A stretch of 64,000 bases of DNA from Cervus elaphus. Taxonomy: Eukaryota > Chordata > Mammalia > Artiodactyla > Cervidae. Under the pieces are notes generated by a model, which ran no database searches, was not told the origin of the DNA, and saw only the letters and a list, made by a program, of their open reading frames with translations. Both the position numbers and the translations under genes were made by a program. The stretch is from assembly GCF_910594005.1 (NCBI RefSeq), contig NC_057848.1, forward strand, positions 138,146,155 through 138,210,154, in the 5' to 3' direction. Positions 12,031 through 22,131 of this stretch are shown in pieces (positions within the stretch are counted from its first letter, which is position 1; every line of letters begins with the position of its first letter).

Positions 12031-12930
12031 ACTGTTGACATTTTAAAAATTTGAGGCAAAATACATAATATAGGCGAAACAATTCACATAACATAGAATT
12101 GACTCTTTTAAAAAAAATAGTTTTAGTTATTTTAGTTATCTAGTTTTGGCTGTCCTAAGTCTTTGCTGCTGTGTGGGCTTTTCTCTAGTTGCAGTGAACA
12201 GGAGCTACTCTCTAGTTGTGGTCAGCAGGCTTCTCATTGTGGAGCTGCTCTTGTGGAGTATGGGCTCCAGGATGCATGGGCATCAGTAGTTGCAACTCCT
12301 GGCCTCTAGAACACTGGCTCAGTAATTATTGTGGCACACAGGCTTAGTTGCTCTGTGGCATGTGGGATCTTCCCTAATCAGGGATTGAACCCACGTCTCC
12401 CGAATTGGCATGTGGATTCTTTACCACTGAGCAACCAGGGAAGCCCAGAATTGACCATTTTAAACTGTACAATTTAGTGGCATTTAGTACATGCACAATA
12501 TTGTATAACTCTAGTACCAAAACATTTCCATCACCTCCAAGGGAGACCTTCTCTACCCAGTAAACAGTCAGTCTCTATTTTGCACTCTCCCAGGCTCTGG
12601 CAACCTGTTAGCTGATTTCTAGCTCTATGGATTTTTATCTATCATGGATATTTCATATAAATGGAATAATATAATATGTGCCCTTTGGTGTCTGGCTTTT
12701 TTCACTTGGCATAATGTTTTTTTTAGAGTTATCCATGTTGTATTAGTACCATATTCTTTTTTTATGGCTGAATAATATCCCAGTGTATGACTGTATTACA
12801 ATTTGATGAGTCATTCATCAGTTGGTGGACATTTGGGTTGTTGCCACCCTTTGGCTAATTGGAAACAGGGCTCCTGTGAACCTTGATGTACAAGTTTTCG
12901 TTTGAGTATCTGTTCTCAATTCTTTGGGCC
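12031..12930 (-). mobile_element. Old L1 LINE 3' region, antisense
   Basis: This is antisense text of the old L1 ORF2 end and 3' UTR, for example 'ctgtacaatttagtggcatt' near 12466 and 'gctgaataatatcccagtgt' near 12766. It is interrupted by a CHR-type SINE at 12104-12446. Confidence 0.75.
12104..12446 (-). mobile_element. CHR-type SINE with TSD
   Basis: This is a tRNA-derived ruminant/cetartiodactyl SINE in antisense orientation. Its head end reads 'accagggaagccc' at 12434-12446, and 'gggattgaacccacgtctcc' carries the tRNA B-box complement. 'agaattgac' flanks it at 12095-12103 and 12447-12455. Confidence 0.85.
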
Positions 12931-12949
12931 AGATTTGTAGGATTAACTA

Positions 12950-13352
12950 TCAACATTTGGGACCAGATACGTCTTTGTTGTGGAGGCTGACCTGTGCATT
13001 GGAAGATGTTCAGCAGCATCCTTGGCTTCTCCCCTACTAGTGGCACCTACTCCTCCAAGTTGTGAGAATCAAAAATGTATCCAGGGACTACCCAGGTGGT
13101 CCAGGGTTGAGAAGCCACCTTGCAGTGTAAATTTCAATCCCTAGCTGGGGAACAAAGACCCCCACATGCCACGGAGCAACTAAGCCCATGTGCCTCAACA
13201 GAAGATCTCACATGACAAAGATGTGCCTGTGTGCTGCAACTGATACTCAGCACAGACAAATAAGTAATTTTTTTTAATTTTTAAAAAATATATCCAGACA
13301 TCGCCAGATGTTCCTTGGGGTGCAACATCACCCAAGATAGAAAACCACTGAT
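12950..13352 (+). mobile_element. MER5A-like hAT-Charlie element, split by a SINE
   Basis: Blocks at 12950-13084 ('gcagcatccttggcttctcc') and 13300-13352 ('ccttggggtgcaacatcacc') match the non-autonomous DNA transposon MER5A. The element ends in 'aaaaccactga', close to the family terminus. A CHR-like SINE separates the two parts. Confidence 0.7.
13085..13300 (+). mobile_element. CHR-type SINE inserted in MER5A-like element
   Basis: This is a sense tRNA-derived SINE ('ccctagctggggaacaaaga' near 13139; 'atgccacggagcaactaagc' near 13166). It ends in a T/A-rich tail. 'tatccag' flanks it approximately at 13078-13084 and 13301-13306. Confidence 0.7.
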
Positions 13353-13368
13353 TTAGAATGAAGGATAG

Positions 13369-13544
13369 TGATAGTGAAAGTCACTTAGTTGTGTCCGACT
13401 CTTTGCGACTACAGTCCATGGAATTCTCCAGGCCAGAATACTGGAGTGGGTAGCCTTTCTCTTCTCCAGGGGATCTTCCCAACCCAGGGATTGAACCCAG
13501 GTCTCCTGCACTGCAGGCGGATTCTTTCCCAGCAGGGAAGCCCC
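13369..13544 (-). mobile_element. Bov-tA SINE with TSD
   Basis: This is an antisense Bov-tA, with 'gttgtgtccgactctttgcg' at its start and 'gggaagcccc' at the end. Near-identical flanks 'gaatgaaggatag' and 'gaataaaggatag' are its target-site duplication. Confidence 0.9.
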
Positions 13545-13631
13545 GGAATAAAGGATAGGAAATCTTTAGAGATAAGCCAAACAGCACCATTGTGATTTTC
13601 ATAGAAGTAATTTGAGTCTCAAGGACAGCGT

Positions 13632-14132
13632 TAGAGTCGGCCCTCTGTGTCTTCAGTTATCCTCAGGTTCCACAACCATGGATTCAATCCATTAAGGATC
13701 AAAAATACTGGGAAAAAGTAAAAATTTCAGAAAGTTCAAGAAAGCAAAACCTGAATTTGCTGCATGCCATCAACTGTTCACATAGAATTTACGTTGTGTT
13801 TCCAACTATTTATGTATCATTTACATTGCACTGGGCCTTCCTGGTGGCTCAGATGGTAAAGAATCTGCCTGCAATGTAGGAGACATGGGTTTGATCCCTG
13901 GGTCAGGAAGATCCCCTGGAGAAGTTCATGGCAACCCACTCCAGTATTCTTGCTTGGAGAATCTCACGGACAGAGGAGCCTGGAGGGCTGCAGTCCTTGA
14001 AGTTGCAAAGAATTGGACACAACTGAAGGGACTGAGCATGCATGCCATTTCACATAAGGGACTTGAGCACCTGCAGAATTTGATATCCATAGGGGGGCCT
14101 GGAATCAATCCTCCACAGCTGCTGAGGGACAG
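13632..14132 (+). mobile_element. Tigger-like MITE, split by a Bov-tA SINE
   Basis: 'agtcggccctctgtgtcttc' near 13635 and 'ataagggacttgagcacctg' near 14053 belong to a widespread non-autonomous TcMar-Tigger-type element. The family name is recalled, not searched. The two halves are separated by the SINE at 13833. Confidence 0.6.
13833..14036 (+). mobile_element. Bov-tA SINE
   Basis: This is a sense Bov-tA running from 'gggccttcctggtggctcag' to 'gggactgagca'. It has a degenerate tail and sits inside the Tigger-like element. Confidence 0.9.
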
Positions 14133-14235
14133 ATATATATGGTTGTCAACAAAAATGATCAGTAAACCAATCTATGATAGGAATAGAAAGGAATTTTGTT
14201 TGAGCCAAACTAAGGATTAAGGAAGCCAAACAAAA

Positions 14236-14492
14236 GAAGCTGAAGCGCCAGTATTTGGTCACCTGGCATGACCAGCCTACTCACTGGAAAAGTCCCTGAT
14301 GCTGGGAAAGATAGAGGGCAGACGGAGAAGGGTATGACAGAGGATGAGATGGTTGCATGGCATGGCATCACTGATGCAACGTACATGAACTTGGGCAAAC
14401 TCTGGGAGATGATGAGGGATGGGGAGGCCTGATGTGCTGCAGTCCATGGGGTTGCAAAGAGTTGGACATGACTGGGCAACTGAACAACAACA
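14236..14492 (+). mobile_element. BovB 3' tail fragment
   Basis: This is a sense BovB tail: 'aaagatagagggcagacgga' near 14307 through 'ggacatgactgggcaactga', ending in CAA repeats. It is strongly 5'-truncated. Confidence 0.8.
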
Positions 14493-14569
14493 AGGACTAT
14501 AGCCCAGGAGACAGTGTCTCAGATTACTCTGAGGAACTTATGCTGGAGAAGTTACACTGTAGTTTTCAG

Positions 14570-14710
14570 CACAGTTTTTTTTTTCCATTCAATCAAAATT
14601 TATTGAGTAGCAACTGTGTGCTCAGCACTGGGAATACAGCAGTGAACAAGATGGGTACGACATCTGCCCTCATGAGCTTACAGTCTAGCAGCCCGCCAGC
14701 CAAGTAACAT
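14570..14710 (-). mobile_element. Ancient L2/MIR-like relic (tentative)
   Basis: 'aaaatttattgagtagcaac' followed by 'cagcactgggaatacagcag' resembles the antisense 3' end of old L2 or MIR elements. The family is not certain. Confidence 0.4.
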
Positions 14711-15110
14711 CTGTAATTTTTACATTACTGTTGTAGTAAGTGCTCTGAAATGGGCTTGGTGCTAAGAGAAGATTTAACAGAAAGTCTTGACCGAGATGGA
14801 GAAACCAGAAAAGTTCTCTGTGAAGAAGAAACTCTTAAGATTAGCACAGTGGGAAATGGAAAAGTGTTGCAAGCAGAGAGAACAGCCTGTGTGCCGGCTC
14901 TGAAGCAGGAAGATACTTAATAAACAGAAAGCCAGCCAGTGTGACTGGGACACAGGGAACGAAGAGGGGGTGATGCGAGGTAGAGGCTGATTTATGAAAG
15001 GTCTTTAGATTTAGGACATTCTTCCAAAAGCAGCTGGAAGCCACTGAAGAATTTGCAGGAGGAAAGTTAGATGCTGAGGTTTGTTTTTAGCAGCTCACTG
15101 TACTGTGTGT

Positions 15111-15245
15111 GGGGATGGTTGTTTAGTTGCTCAGTCATGCCCAACTCTTAGCGACCCCATGGACTGTAGCCCGCCAGGCTCCTCTATCCATGGGATTCTC
15201 CAGGCAAGAATACTGGAGTGGATCGCCATCTCCTTCTCCACAGCA
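15111..15245 (-). mobile_element. Bov-tA SINE, truncated
   Basis: This is an antisense fragment ('ttagttgctcagtcatgccc' to 'tccttctccacagcac'). The tRNA-like head is missing. Confidence 0.85.
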
Positions 15246-15469
15246 CAGTTTTGTATCTTGTCAGAACAAAAAATACCGTTTTTGTTTTTTGTCTTGACAA
15301 GAAGTCAGGGATTCATTCCTTCAAGATTTTGAAACAACAATAACAAATCACCATGTACACAGGAGTCAGTATAGCCTTGGTACCTGGGAAGGGCGTCTTG
15401 TCATTGAAGGAGCACCACCATTGGCAGCCCAGGAAGGGTGGAATTTAATGTTTATTTTTAACATAGACT

Positions 15470-16480
15470 TTTTTTTACCATTTATTTTTATTAGTTGGAG
15501 GCTAATTACTTTACAATATTGTAGTGGTTTTTGCCACACATTGACATGAATCAGCCATGGATTTACATGTGTTCCCCATCCCGATGCCCCCTCCCACCTC
15601 CCTCCCCATCCCATCCCTCTGGGTCTTCCCAGTGCACCAGCCCCGAGCACTTGTCTCATGCATCCAACCTCGGCTGGTGATCTGTTTCACCCTTGATAAT
15701 ATACATGTTTGGATGCTGTTCTTTCAAAACATTCCACCCTCGCCTTCTCCCACAGAGTCCAGAAGTCTGTTCTGTATATCTGTGTCTCTTTTTCTGTTTT
15801 GCATATAGGGTTATCATTACCATCTTTCTAAATTCCATATATATGCGTTAGTATACTGTATTGGTCTTTATCTTTCTGGCTTACTTCATTCTGTATAATG
15901 GGCTCCAGTTTCATCCATCTCATTAGAACTGATTCAAATGAATTCTTTTTAATGGCTGAGTAATATTCCATGGTGTATATGTACCACAGCTTCCTTATCC
16001 ATTTATCTGCCGATGGACATCTAGGTTGCTTCCATGTCCTGGCTATTATAAACAGTGTTGCTATGAACATTGGGGTGCATGTGTCTCTTTCAGATCTGGT
16101 TTCCTTGGTGTGTATGCCCAGGAGTGGGATTGCTGGGTCATATGGCAGTTCTATTTCCAGTTTTTTAAGAAATCTCCACACTGTTCTCCATAGAGGCTGT
16201 ACTAGTTTGCATTCCCACCAACAGTGTAAGAGGGTTTCCTTTTCTCTACACCCTCTCCAGCATTTATTGCTTGTAGACTTTTGGATAGCAGCCATCCTGA
16301 CTGGCGTGTAATGGTATCTCATTGTGGTTTTGATTTGCATTTCTCTGATAATGAGTGATGTTGAGCATCTTTTCATGTGTTTGTTAGCCATCTGTATTTC
16401 TTTTTTGGAGAAATGTCTGTTTAGTTCTTTGGCCCATTTTTTGATTGGGTCATTTATTTTTATAGATTTTTTTTTTTTTT
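15470..16480 (-). mobile_element. Bovine-type L1, 3' 1 kb, 5'-truncated
   Basis: The 3' UTR is at 15470-15830 ('tagttggaggctaattactt'). The C-terminal 187 codons of ORF2 are open on the minus strand at 16391-15828. That segment includes WWECKLVQPLWRT and YIYTMEYYSAIKK, typical of the L1 ORF2 end. It is a relatively young copy. T-rich flanks hide the exact target duplication ('atagactttttt' and 'atagattttttt' are candidates). Confidence 0.9.
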
Positions 16481-16499
16481 ACTTCTGGTCAATGCACAG

Positions 16500-18478
16500 T
16501 TTTCTTTAAGGATCAAGGCAGATGTAGAGTGTTTGTTTCATAGGCCACCAACGGGCTGTTTTAGTTAGCATAAACTTTCTGTTTAATCATATATAAGCCA
16601 GAAGGACTCCCCCATACCTTAGTATTCGAAATTGGCTTCCATTATCATTCTAGAAACCAAGATGTAGTGCTGGTCCTAGAATCAAGCAGCTGAGTCCTTG
16701 GATAAGTCATTTAGCCTGGATGTCCCTTTTCTTGTCAGCAAAATGAAGGGATTGAGATGGATCCGTGGTTTCAGTGTGCTCAGAGAAGCCCCAGGTTTTC
16801 TACAGGGGTCCCTGAGGAGCCACTAGGAGAGAAGGGAAAGAAGAGGGAATACTGGTGAGTGTTCCTCTCCCCTTCAGGTAGAACAAGCGGAAGTTTGAAT
16901 TCTATCAACATCACTTCTAGAACAAATTCACATATAAACAACATTGATTTCACCAGGGAAAAGTCCTTTCTGAAATCTGTGTGCTAATTAATAAAAGCAC
17001 TAATTTGTCAGTGAGATTCCGTTTCTGAAATCCATTCTGCTCTGCTGTTGTGCATAACAGAAAGATAGCTGACCACTAGCTTTGCATGTTCTCTGAACAA
17101 CCATCTCTGATATGAGACTTTTTGATTAAATGTAGTATGTATTCTATTAGGACAATCATTCACTCCTAGCGTCTAGATTACAGTTAACTATCCCATAGAT
17201 AATACCATACTGTCTATGTTGACAGAGTATAAAGCATTCACTGTAACATAATTATATATTTAAAGCTATGTTTCATGTTTGCTGAGTCTCACTACGTGCC
17301 TTACCCTGCCCCACCCCAGCCCATTTAATGGTGATTGTTATAGTTGTTTCTGTAGTCTTCCAAATGGGACAGATCTAGTGTAACCAGAATCAGTGTAAAT
17401 CGGATTCATAAACTAAAAACAAAGTTTTGTGGTTGTAGCAACTATAAACTCTAAGACAAATGATCTTCTTGTTGATGAGAATTGAGGCACTAGTGATGAG
17501 AAATACCTATCTTGGGAATTCCCCTGTTTTCATGATTCTACCGGATTGTGTGCTTAATGTTGTGCAAATTAGATCATTTTCTACCCCCATATTTGTTTGC
17601 TTCCTGTGGGTAAGGCACGACTCTCGTTCATAAATATCATGTTAGAGTACCATACATTTAAGCAGTTGTTGTAATTGCTAGTAACTTGATTGCTGTCATC
17701 TACCATTTCATGAAGTATTCTTTTTGATAAGGAGTTATTGTAAAACTCCTTCAAAGAAAATTTGACTTTTTACCTTCCCTTGTGGGAGAATCTATTAGAT
17801 AATTTCTCTGTATCTAATTATTCCTTACAAAGCATAAAATCATTAGACATGAGACATCTGAATATATGATGTAAAATTCGGCTTTTAAGTAAACCATATT
17901 GAATTAGTAATAGATCCCTCCTCATGGGGGAAGGGATCTATTGATGTTATAGACATACACTACCTCTTTTGTCTTCAGTCTTATAGAAATCAGTTTCTGG
18001 CTTTTTCTCCACACTTATTCCTGGAAACCTGCCTGTTATTATCTGACATTTCATTGCATACCTCTGATAGCACAAAGATGTCTTTTTTTGAAGTCTTAGA
18101 TAGGGATCATAACCACTACATTGTCCTTAAGAAGCAGTTCAGGATATTAAAGATACAACAGTTACTTCTCTCAAACCCTGAGATGCCCCCACTCTCTCTA
18201 GTTCAGTCCTATAACATTAAATAATATTTTAAATGTCTCAGTTCCTGAGTGGGTTTCTACTTCCTAATTCCTGTGAAAATGCCTACTACATGCCATTCTA
18301 ACTAAGTTGTAAGTTTGTGACAACCTGTATGGGCACATGAGCACCACTGTACAACAAATTCTGAATTATAAGCTTACCTTCTATGAAAAAAAATAGCCTT
18401 TTAATTTCCACAGATAGGTTACAGTGGTGAAATACATTTGAGAAATAATCTTTTTCCCACCTCCCTAAGTAATAGGAG
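16500..18478. other. Single-copy intron, no recognised gene or repeat
   Basis: Nearly 2 kb without a young repeat. No coding potential was recognised. The direct text 'gggaagggatcta' near 17930 is not part of any feature I can name. Confidence 0.4.
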
Positions 18479-18479
18479 G

Positions 18480-18662
18480 GCTTCCCTTGTGGCTCAGCTG
18501 GTAAAGAACCCGCCTGCAATGTGGGAGACCTGAGTTTGATCCCTGGGTTGGGAAGATCCCCTGGAGAAGGGAAAGGCTACCCACTCCAGTATTCTGGCCT
18601 AGAGAATTCCCCGGACTGTATAGTCCATGGTGTCGCAAAGAGTTGGACATGACTGAGCAACA
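18480..18662 (+). mobile_element. Bov-tA SINE with TSD
   Basis: This is a sense Bov-tA ('gcttcccttgtggctcagct' to 'gacatgactgagcaac') with a T-rich end. 'agtaatagga' precedes and follows it. Confidence 0.9.
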
Positions 18663-19020
18663 TTTTTTTTTTCAGTAATAGGAAGATGATCCAAATAGGA
18701 TCTTTTTTTTAATATTGAAATTTATTTTTAATTGAAGGGTAATTGCTCTACAAAATTGTGTTGGTTGCTGCCAAACATCAGCATGAATCAGCCATAGGTA
18801 TACCTGTGTCCCCTCCCTCTTGAACCTCCCTCCCCATCCCCCCCTCTAGGTTGTCACAGAATCCTGGTTTGAGCCCCCTGAGTCACATAGCAAATTCCCA
18901 TCAGCTATCTGATTTACCTATGGTAATGTGTATGTTTCCATGCTACTTTCTGCATACATCCTACCCTCTCTACCCCCCACCCCCGTGTCCATAAGTCTGT
19001 TCTCTATGTCTGTCTCCATC

Positions 19021-19069
19021 AGTTCAGTTCAGTCACTCAGTCATGTCGAACTCTTTGTGACCCCATGGA
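19021..19069 (-). mobile_element. Tiny Bov SINE/BovB tail insertion (49 bases) with TSD
   Basis: Only the last 49 bases of the BovB/Bov SINE 3' end are present. They are flanked by exact 11-base copies of 'ctgtctccatc' at 19010-19020 and 19070-19080. Confidence 0.85.
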
Positions 19070-19455
19070 CTGTCTCCATCGTTGCCCTGCAAATAGGATC
19101 AACAGTATCTTCTTTCTAGATTCCACATATATGCATTAATATACAGTGTTTGTTTTTCTCTTTCTGACTTACTTCACTGTGTGTAATAGGCTCTAGTTTC
19201 ATCAACCTCATTAGAACTGACTCAAATGCATTCCTTTTTATGGATGAGTAATATTCCATTGTATATATGTACCACAGTTTCTTTATCCATTCATCTCTCA
19301 GTGGACATCTAGATCTCTTCCACGTCCTAGCTATTGTAAATAATGCTGCAATGAACATTGGGGTGCATGTGTCTTTTTCAATTGTGGTTTCCTCAGAGTA
19401 TATGACTAGTAGTGGGATTGCTGGGTCACATGGTAGTTTTTTTAACTTGATTACA

Positions 19456-19643
19456 TTTTTATTTTTTTCCATTTATTTTTATTAGTTGGAGGCTAATTAC
19501 TTTACAATATTGTAGTGGTTTTTGTCATACATTGACGTGAATCAGCCATGGATTTACATGTATTCCCCATCCCGATCCCCCCTCCCACCTCCCTCTCCAC
19601 CCGATTCCTCTGGGTCTTCCCAGTGCACCAGGACCGAGCACAT
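19456..19643 (-). mobile_element. Bovine-type L1 3' tail, nested, with TSD
   Basis: This is a young L1 3' UTR ('tagttggaggctaattactt' to 'cagtgcaccaggaccgagc') inside the older L1. Flanks 'cacatggtagtttt' and 'cacatggtaatttt' are the imperfect target duplication. Confidence 0.85.
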
Positions 19644-19730
19644 GGTAATTTTATTCCTAGTTTTTTCAAGGAATCTCCATACTGTCTTTCATAGTGGCTG
19701 TGTCAATTTACATTCCCACCAACAGTCAAA

Positions 19731-20675
19731 TAAGATCTTTTTATTTTGCATAATTTTGGTTTTTAGGAAGTGAGATGTCACTTGAGAATTCTAGTGAGAC
19801 TTAGTTGTTCTAAGGAAAGTTGTGTCCATCCATTTGCGATAAGAAATGCCTATTTATACCCATTTTAGCAGAAAAAACTTGAAGGCATTGCATGTACACA
19901 CAACTGACTGAATGATGGTATCAAAAGTTTAGAAGCAAGGAAATATGAGTGTGATATTTTATAAGATTTTTTTCATAGTATATAAGTCTGAGCACAGGAT
20001 TTGATGGGGAGGGTGTCTTGTCGCTTTTTGCTTCTTATTTGTTTTTATTGCTGGTTTGGGGGATTGTGGTTGCTTGGCTGAAAAATAATATATTCATATC
20101 CCCAAAGAATTTGAATGCGATACACTACTCCCACTTAACAAAAATCTTTCCAAGTATAAAATTTCACAGTTACAACTGAAAAGACCTAAGAAATAATATA
20201 CATATAAACCTTAGGTTAACAAATTAGGAAACAGGCTCAGATAAATTTGGCAACAAATGCAGAATCATGTAGCCAGTTTAGTGCCAGAGCTGGACAGAAA
20301 TTTGCATACCTGACTACAAATTTAGGATCTTTCCTCACTACCATACTCTGCCTGAATTTTCATGTGTCTCAATACAGGGTTGGTGAAAGCAGTGAACAGA
20401 TACTGGCTTTTTCGGACTTCAACCAGAGAGTCTCAAAAGGCAGTTTTCATATGACTAACAACAGAAGGCTCAAATAAATGGATAACTTAGCATCTTGCAC
20501 AGTCTTTTATGAGAAATTCACAACTAAACAAGATATTAGATTTATTTAAAAAAGAGAAAAAATAACCTCTTAGTATGCGGACTCCTTATAGTTTCAGTCT
20601 GTGGCACACCAACATTTACACAACACCGACTAGGAACAAACTTTCTATTTGAATAAACGCATGTTGCAGATTGCT
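19731..20675. other. Single-copy intron
   Basis: No gene or family was recognised between the L1 and the SINE that precedes the E2F6-like locus. Confidence 0.4.
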
Positions 20676-20678
20676 GAA

Positions 20679-20873
20679 AGTGAAAGTCGTTCAGTCGTGT
20701 CTGACTCTTTGTGACCCTATGGACTATACAGTCCATAGAATTCTCCAGGCCAGAATACTGGAGTGGGTAGCCAGATTCCTTTCTCCAGGGGCTCTTCCCA
20801 ACTCAGGGATTGAACCCAGGTCTCCCGCATTGTAGGCAGATTCTCTTCCAGCTGAGCCACAAAGCTCAGGCCA
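20679..20873 (-). mobile_element. Bov-tA SINE just upstream of the E2F6-like locus
   Basis: This is an antisense Bov-tA ('gaaagtcgttcagtcgtgtc' to 'gagccacaaagctcagg'). It lies about 50 bases before the CpG-rich segment, so it either inserted beside the retrogene promoter or just outside the retrocopy. Confidence 0.9.
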
Positions 20874-20919
20874 ATCTTTTTTATTAAAAAAAGCCAAAAA
20901 CAAAACAAACTTAAAACAC

Positions 20920-21261
20920 CGTGCTGCGTGCATCGGAACGTGCCAGCCGCAGCGGAACGCGCCAGCCGCAGCGGGCATGCGCACTAGAGGCAGCGCACTG
21001 CGCATGCATAAAGATGGCGGGACTCGTGTTCTGAGTGCCATAGATCAGCGTGCTTCCTTTCCGCGAGCGTTTCAGCTCCCAGGGGCGTGCGGCAGCGGTG
21101 CACCAGTCTGAGGTCCGGCCTAGCCACGTTGAGCATCTCATCACAACAGGGGCCAGGTTCGTGCTTGTCCCGCGGGACCGGTGTGTTGGAAGCGGTGCCC
21201 GACTTGAGTGGGAGAAGGCGGGAGAGCTCGTGCAGTGCGAGGTGAGGGCCAGCCGGGCAGC
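20920..21261 (+). promoter_or_regulatory. CpG-rich promoter-like / 5' UTR segment of the E2F6-like retrogene
   Basis: This CpG-dense block stands out sharply from A/T-rich intron. It holds an exact tandem pair, bar one base, of a 19-mer starting 'ggaacg' at 20935-20953 and 20954-20972. NRF1-like cores lie at 20975-20982 (GCATGCGC) and 20999-21008 (TGCGCATGCA). A YY1-like AAGATGGCGG at 21011-21020 overlaps an E2F-like GGCGGGAC (21016-21023). The ATG inside the YY1-like site opens a six-codon upstream frame ending at 21034. No TATA box is seen. It may derive from the parent mRNA's GC-rich 5' UTR and may work as a promoter, but transcription is not shown. Confidence 0.6.
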
Positions 21262-22131
21262 ATGAGTCAGCAGCAGCCTGCCTGGGAGGCACGCAGCTTG
21301 CATGTGGACCAGGTGGAGGAGAAGACGGTGTGCGGTGAATCCAAAGACTCCACCCGCATGGAGGACCCGCGCGGATTAAAAGTAAGCTTTAATTTAGAAG
21401 ATAGTGCGCAACAGGTGTCCATGAAAAAAGGCCCCAAAATGAAGATACCTCGATGTTATGCGTCCCTGTCTCGTTTAACTCAAAGATTTATGGCACTTCT
21501 CAGATCTAGTCCTGGAGGTGTTCTTGACTTAAATAAAGCTTCAGAAGCACTGGGCGTACGAAAACGAAGAGTGTATGACGTCATCAGTGTCTTAAGTGGA
21601 ATCGAGCTGGTTGAAAAAAAATCTAAGAACCAGATTCAGTGGATAGGACCTGATCTTAGCTATTTGGAAATAGGGCCCGAACAGAGGAAGCTGCAGGAGG
21701 AACTTTTTGACTTATCAGAGAAAGAAGCAGCTCTGGATGAATTAATTAAGGATTGTTCTCAACAGATGTTTGAGTTAATAGAGGACAGAGAAAACAAAGA
21801 TCTAGCATATGTGTCATATCAAGATATTCATAGCCTTGAAGCCTTCCATGAACAGACTATATTTGCAATTAATGCTCCGGGGGAAACCAGCTTGGATATT
21901 TTGTATCCCAACGATGAATCTGTTGCAGTATATATGAAGAGCACCCAAGGGCCCATCAATGTTTATATATGTCAAATGACGCAGCAGGATGTCTCATGTT
22001 ATGAAACATCGGATGGTGTAGGAACCTTTTCATCCGAAAGCACACAGCCAGAACACCCTCACCGTGAGAAAGAAGAATATCCTCCAGAGCAGAGTGAAGA
22101 ATTGCTTGAAGTGAAAACTAATGGCATGTGA
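21262..22131 (+). CDS. E2F6-like transcription factor, intronless retrogene (289 aa)
   Basis: This frame is predicted to encode an E2F6 paralogue. E2F6 is a DP-partnered, transactivation-domain-less E2F that represses through Polycomb PRC1.6 and related complexes in the nucleus. The single uninterrupted frame of 289 codons begins MSQQQPAW and ends EELLEVKTNGM; human E2F6 is 281 residues, begins MSQQRPA and ends EELLEVSN. The winged-helix DNA-binding domain is at about 62-128. It contains PGGVLDLNKASEALGVRKRR, then the RRVYD recognition motif (102-106) and LVEKKSKNQIQWIG. A dimerisation/leucine-rich segment lies at about 140-172 (KLQEELFDLSEKEAALDEL) and a marked-box-like region at 180-240 (LAYVSYQDIHSLEAFHEQ). 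The parent has several introns; none is present here. The start at 21262 has A at -3; the open frame extends upstream only with non-ATG codons. Divergence from E2F6 is substantial yet without stops or frameshifts, which suggests constraint. It lies in sense orientation inside a PRRG1 intron. Confidence 0.85.
   Translation: MSQQQPAWEARSLHVDQVEEKTVCGESKDSTRMEDPRGLKVSFNLEDSAQQVSMKKGPKMKIPRCYASLSRLTQRFMALLRSSPGGVLDLNKASEALGVRKRRVYDVISVLSGIELVEKKSKNQIQWIGPDLSYLEIGPEQRKLQEELFDLSEKEAALDELIKDCSQQMFELIEDRENKDLAYVSYQDIHSLEAFHEQTIFAINAPGETSLDILYPNDESVAVYMKSTQGPINVYICQMTQQDVSCYETSDGVGTFSSESTQPEHPHREKEEYPPEQSEELLEVKTNGM

Larger units (their letters stand above)
18705..19730 (-). mobile_element. Older L1 3' region, antisense, with two nested insertions
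   Basis: The antisense L1 3' UTR and ORF2 end include a minus-strand frame at 19472-19116 with FTIARTWKRSRCP and YIYTMEYYSSIKR. It is interrupted by a 49-base insert at 19021-19069 and by a young L1 tail at 19456-19643, after which old L1 text resumes ('ttttcaaggaatctccatac'). Confidence 0.85.

Noticed and set aside
12104..12446. tRNA gene suggested by a B-box-like sequence
   Set aside because: The tRNA-like part is the head of a CHR SINE in antisense with a target duplication; the same applies to the Bov-tA copies.
20911..21303. 130- and 102-codon minus-strand frames across the CpG-rich segment
   Set aside because: GC-rich sequence is open by chance; they overlap the plus-strand E2F6-like leader and match no family.
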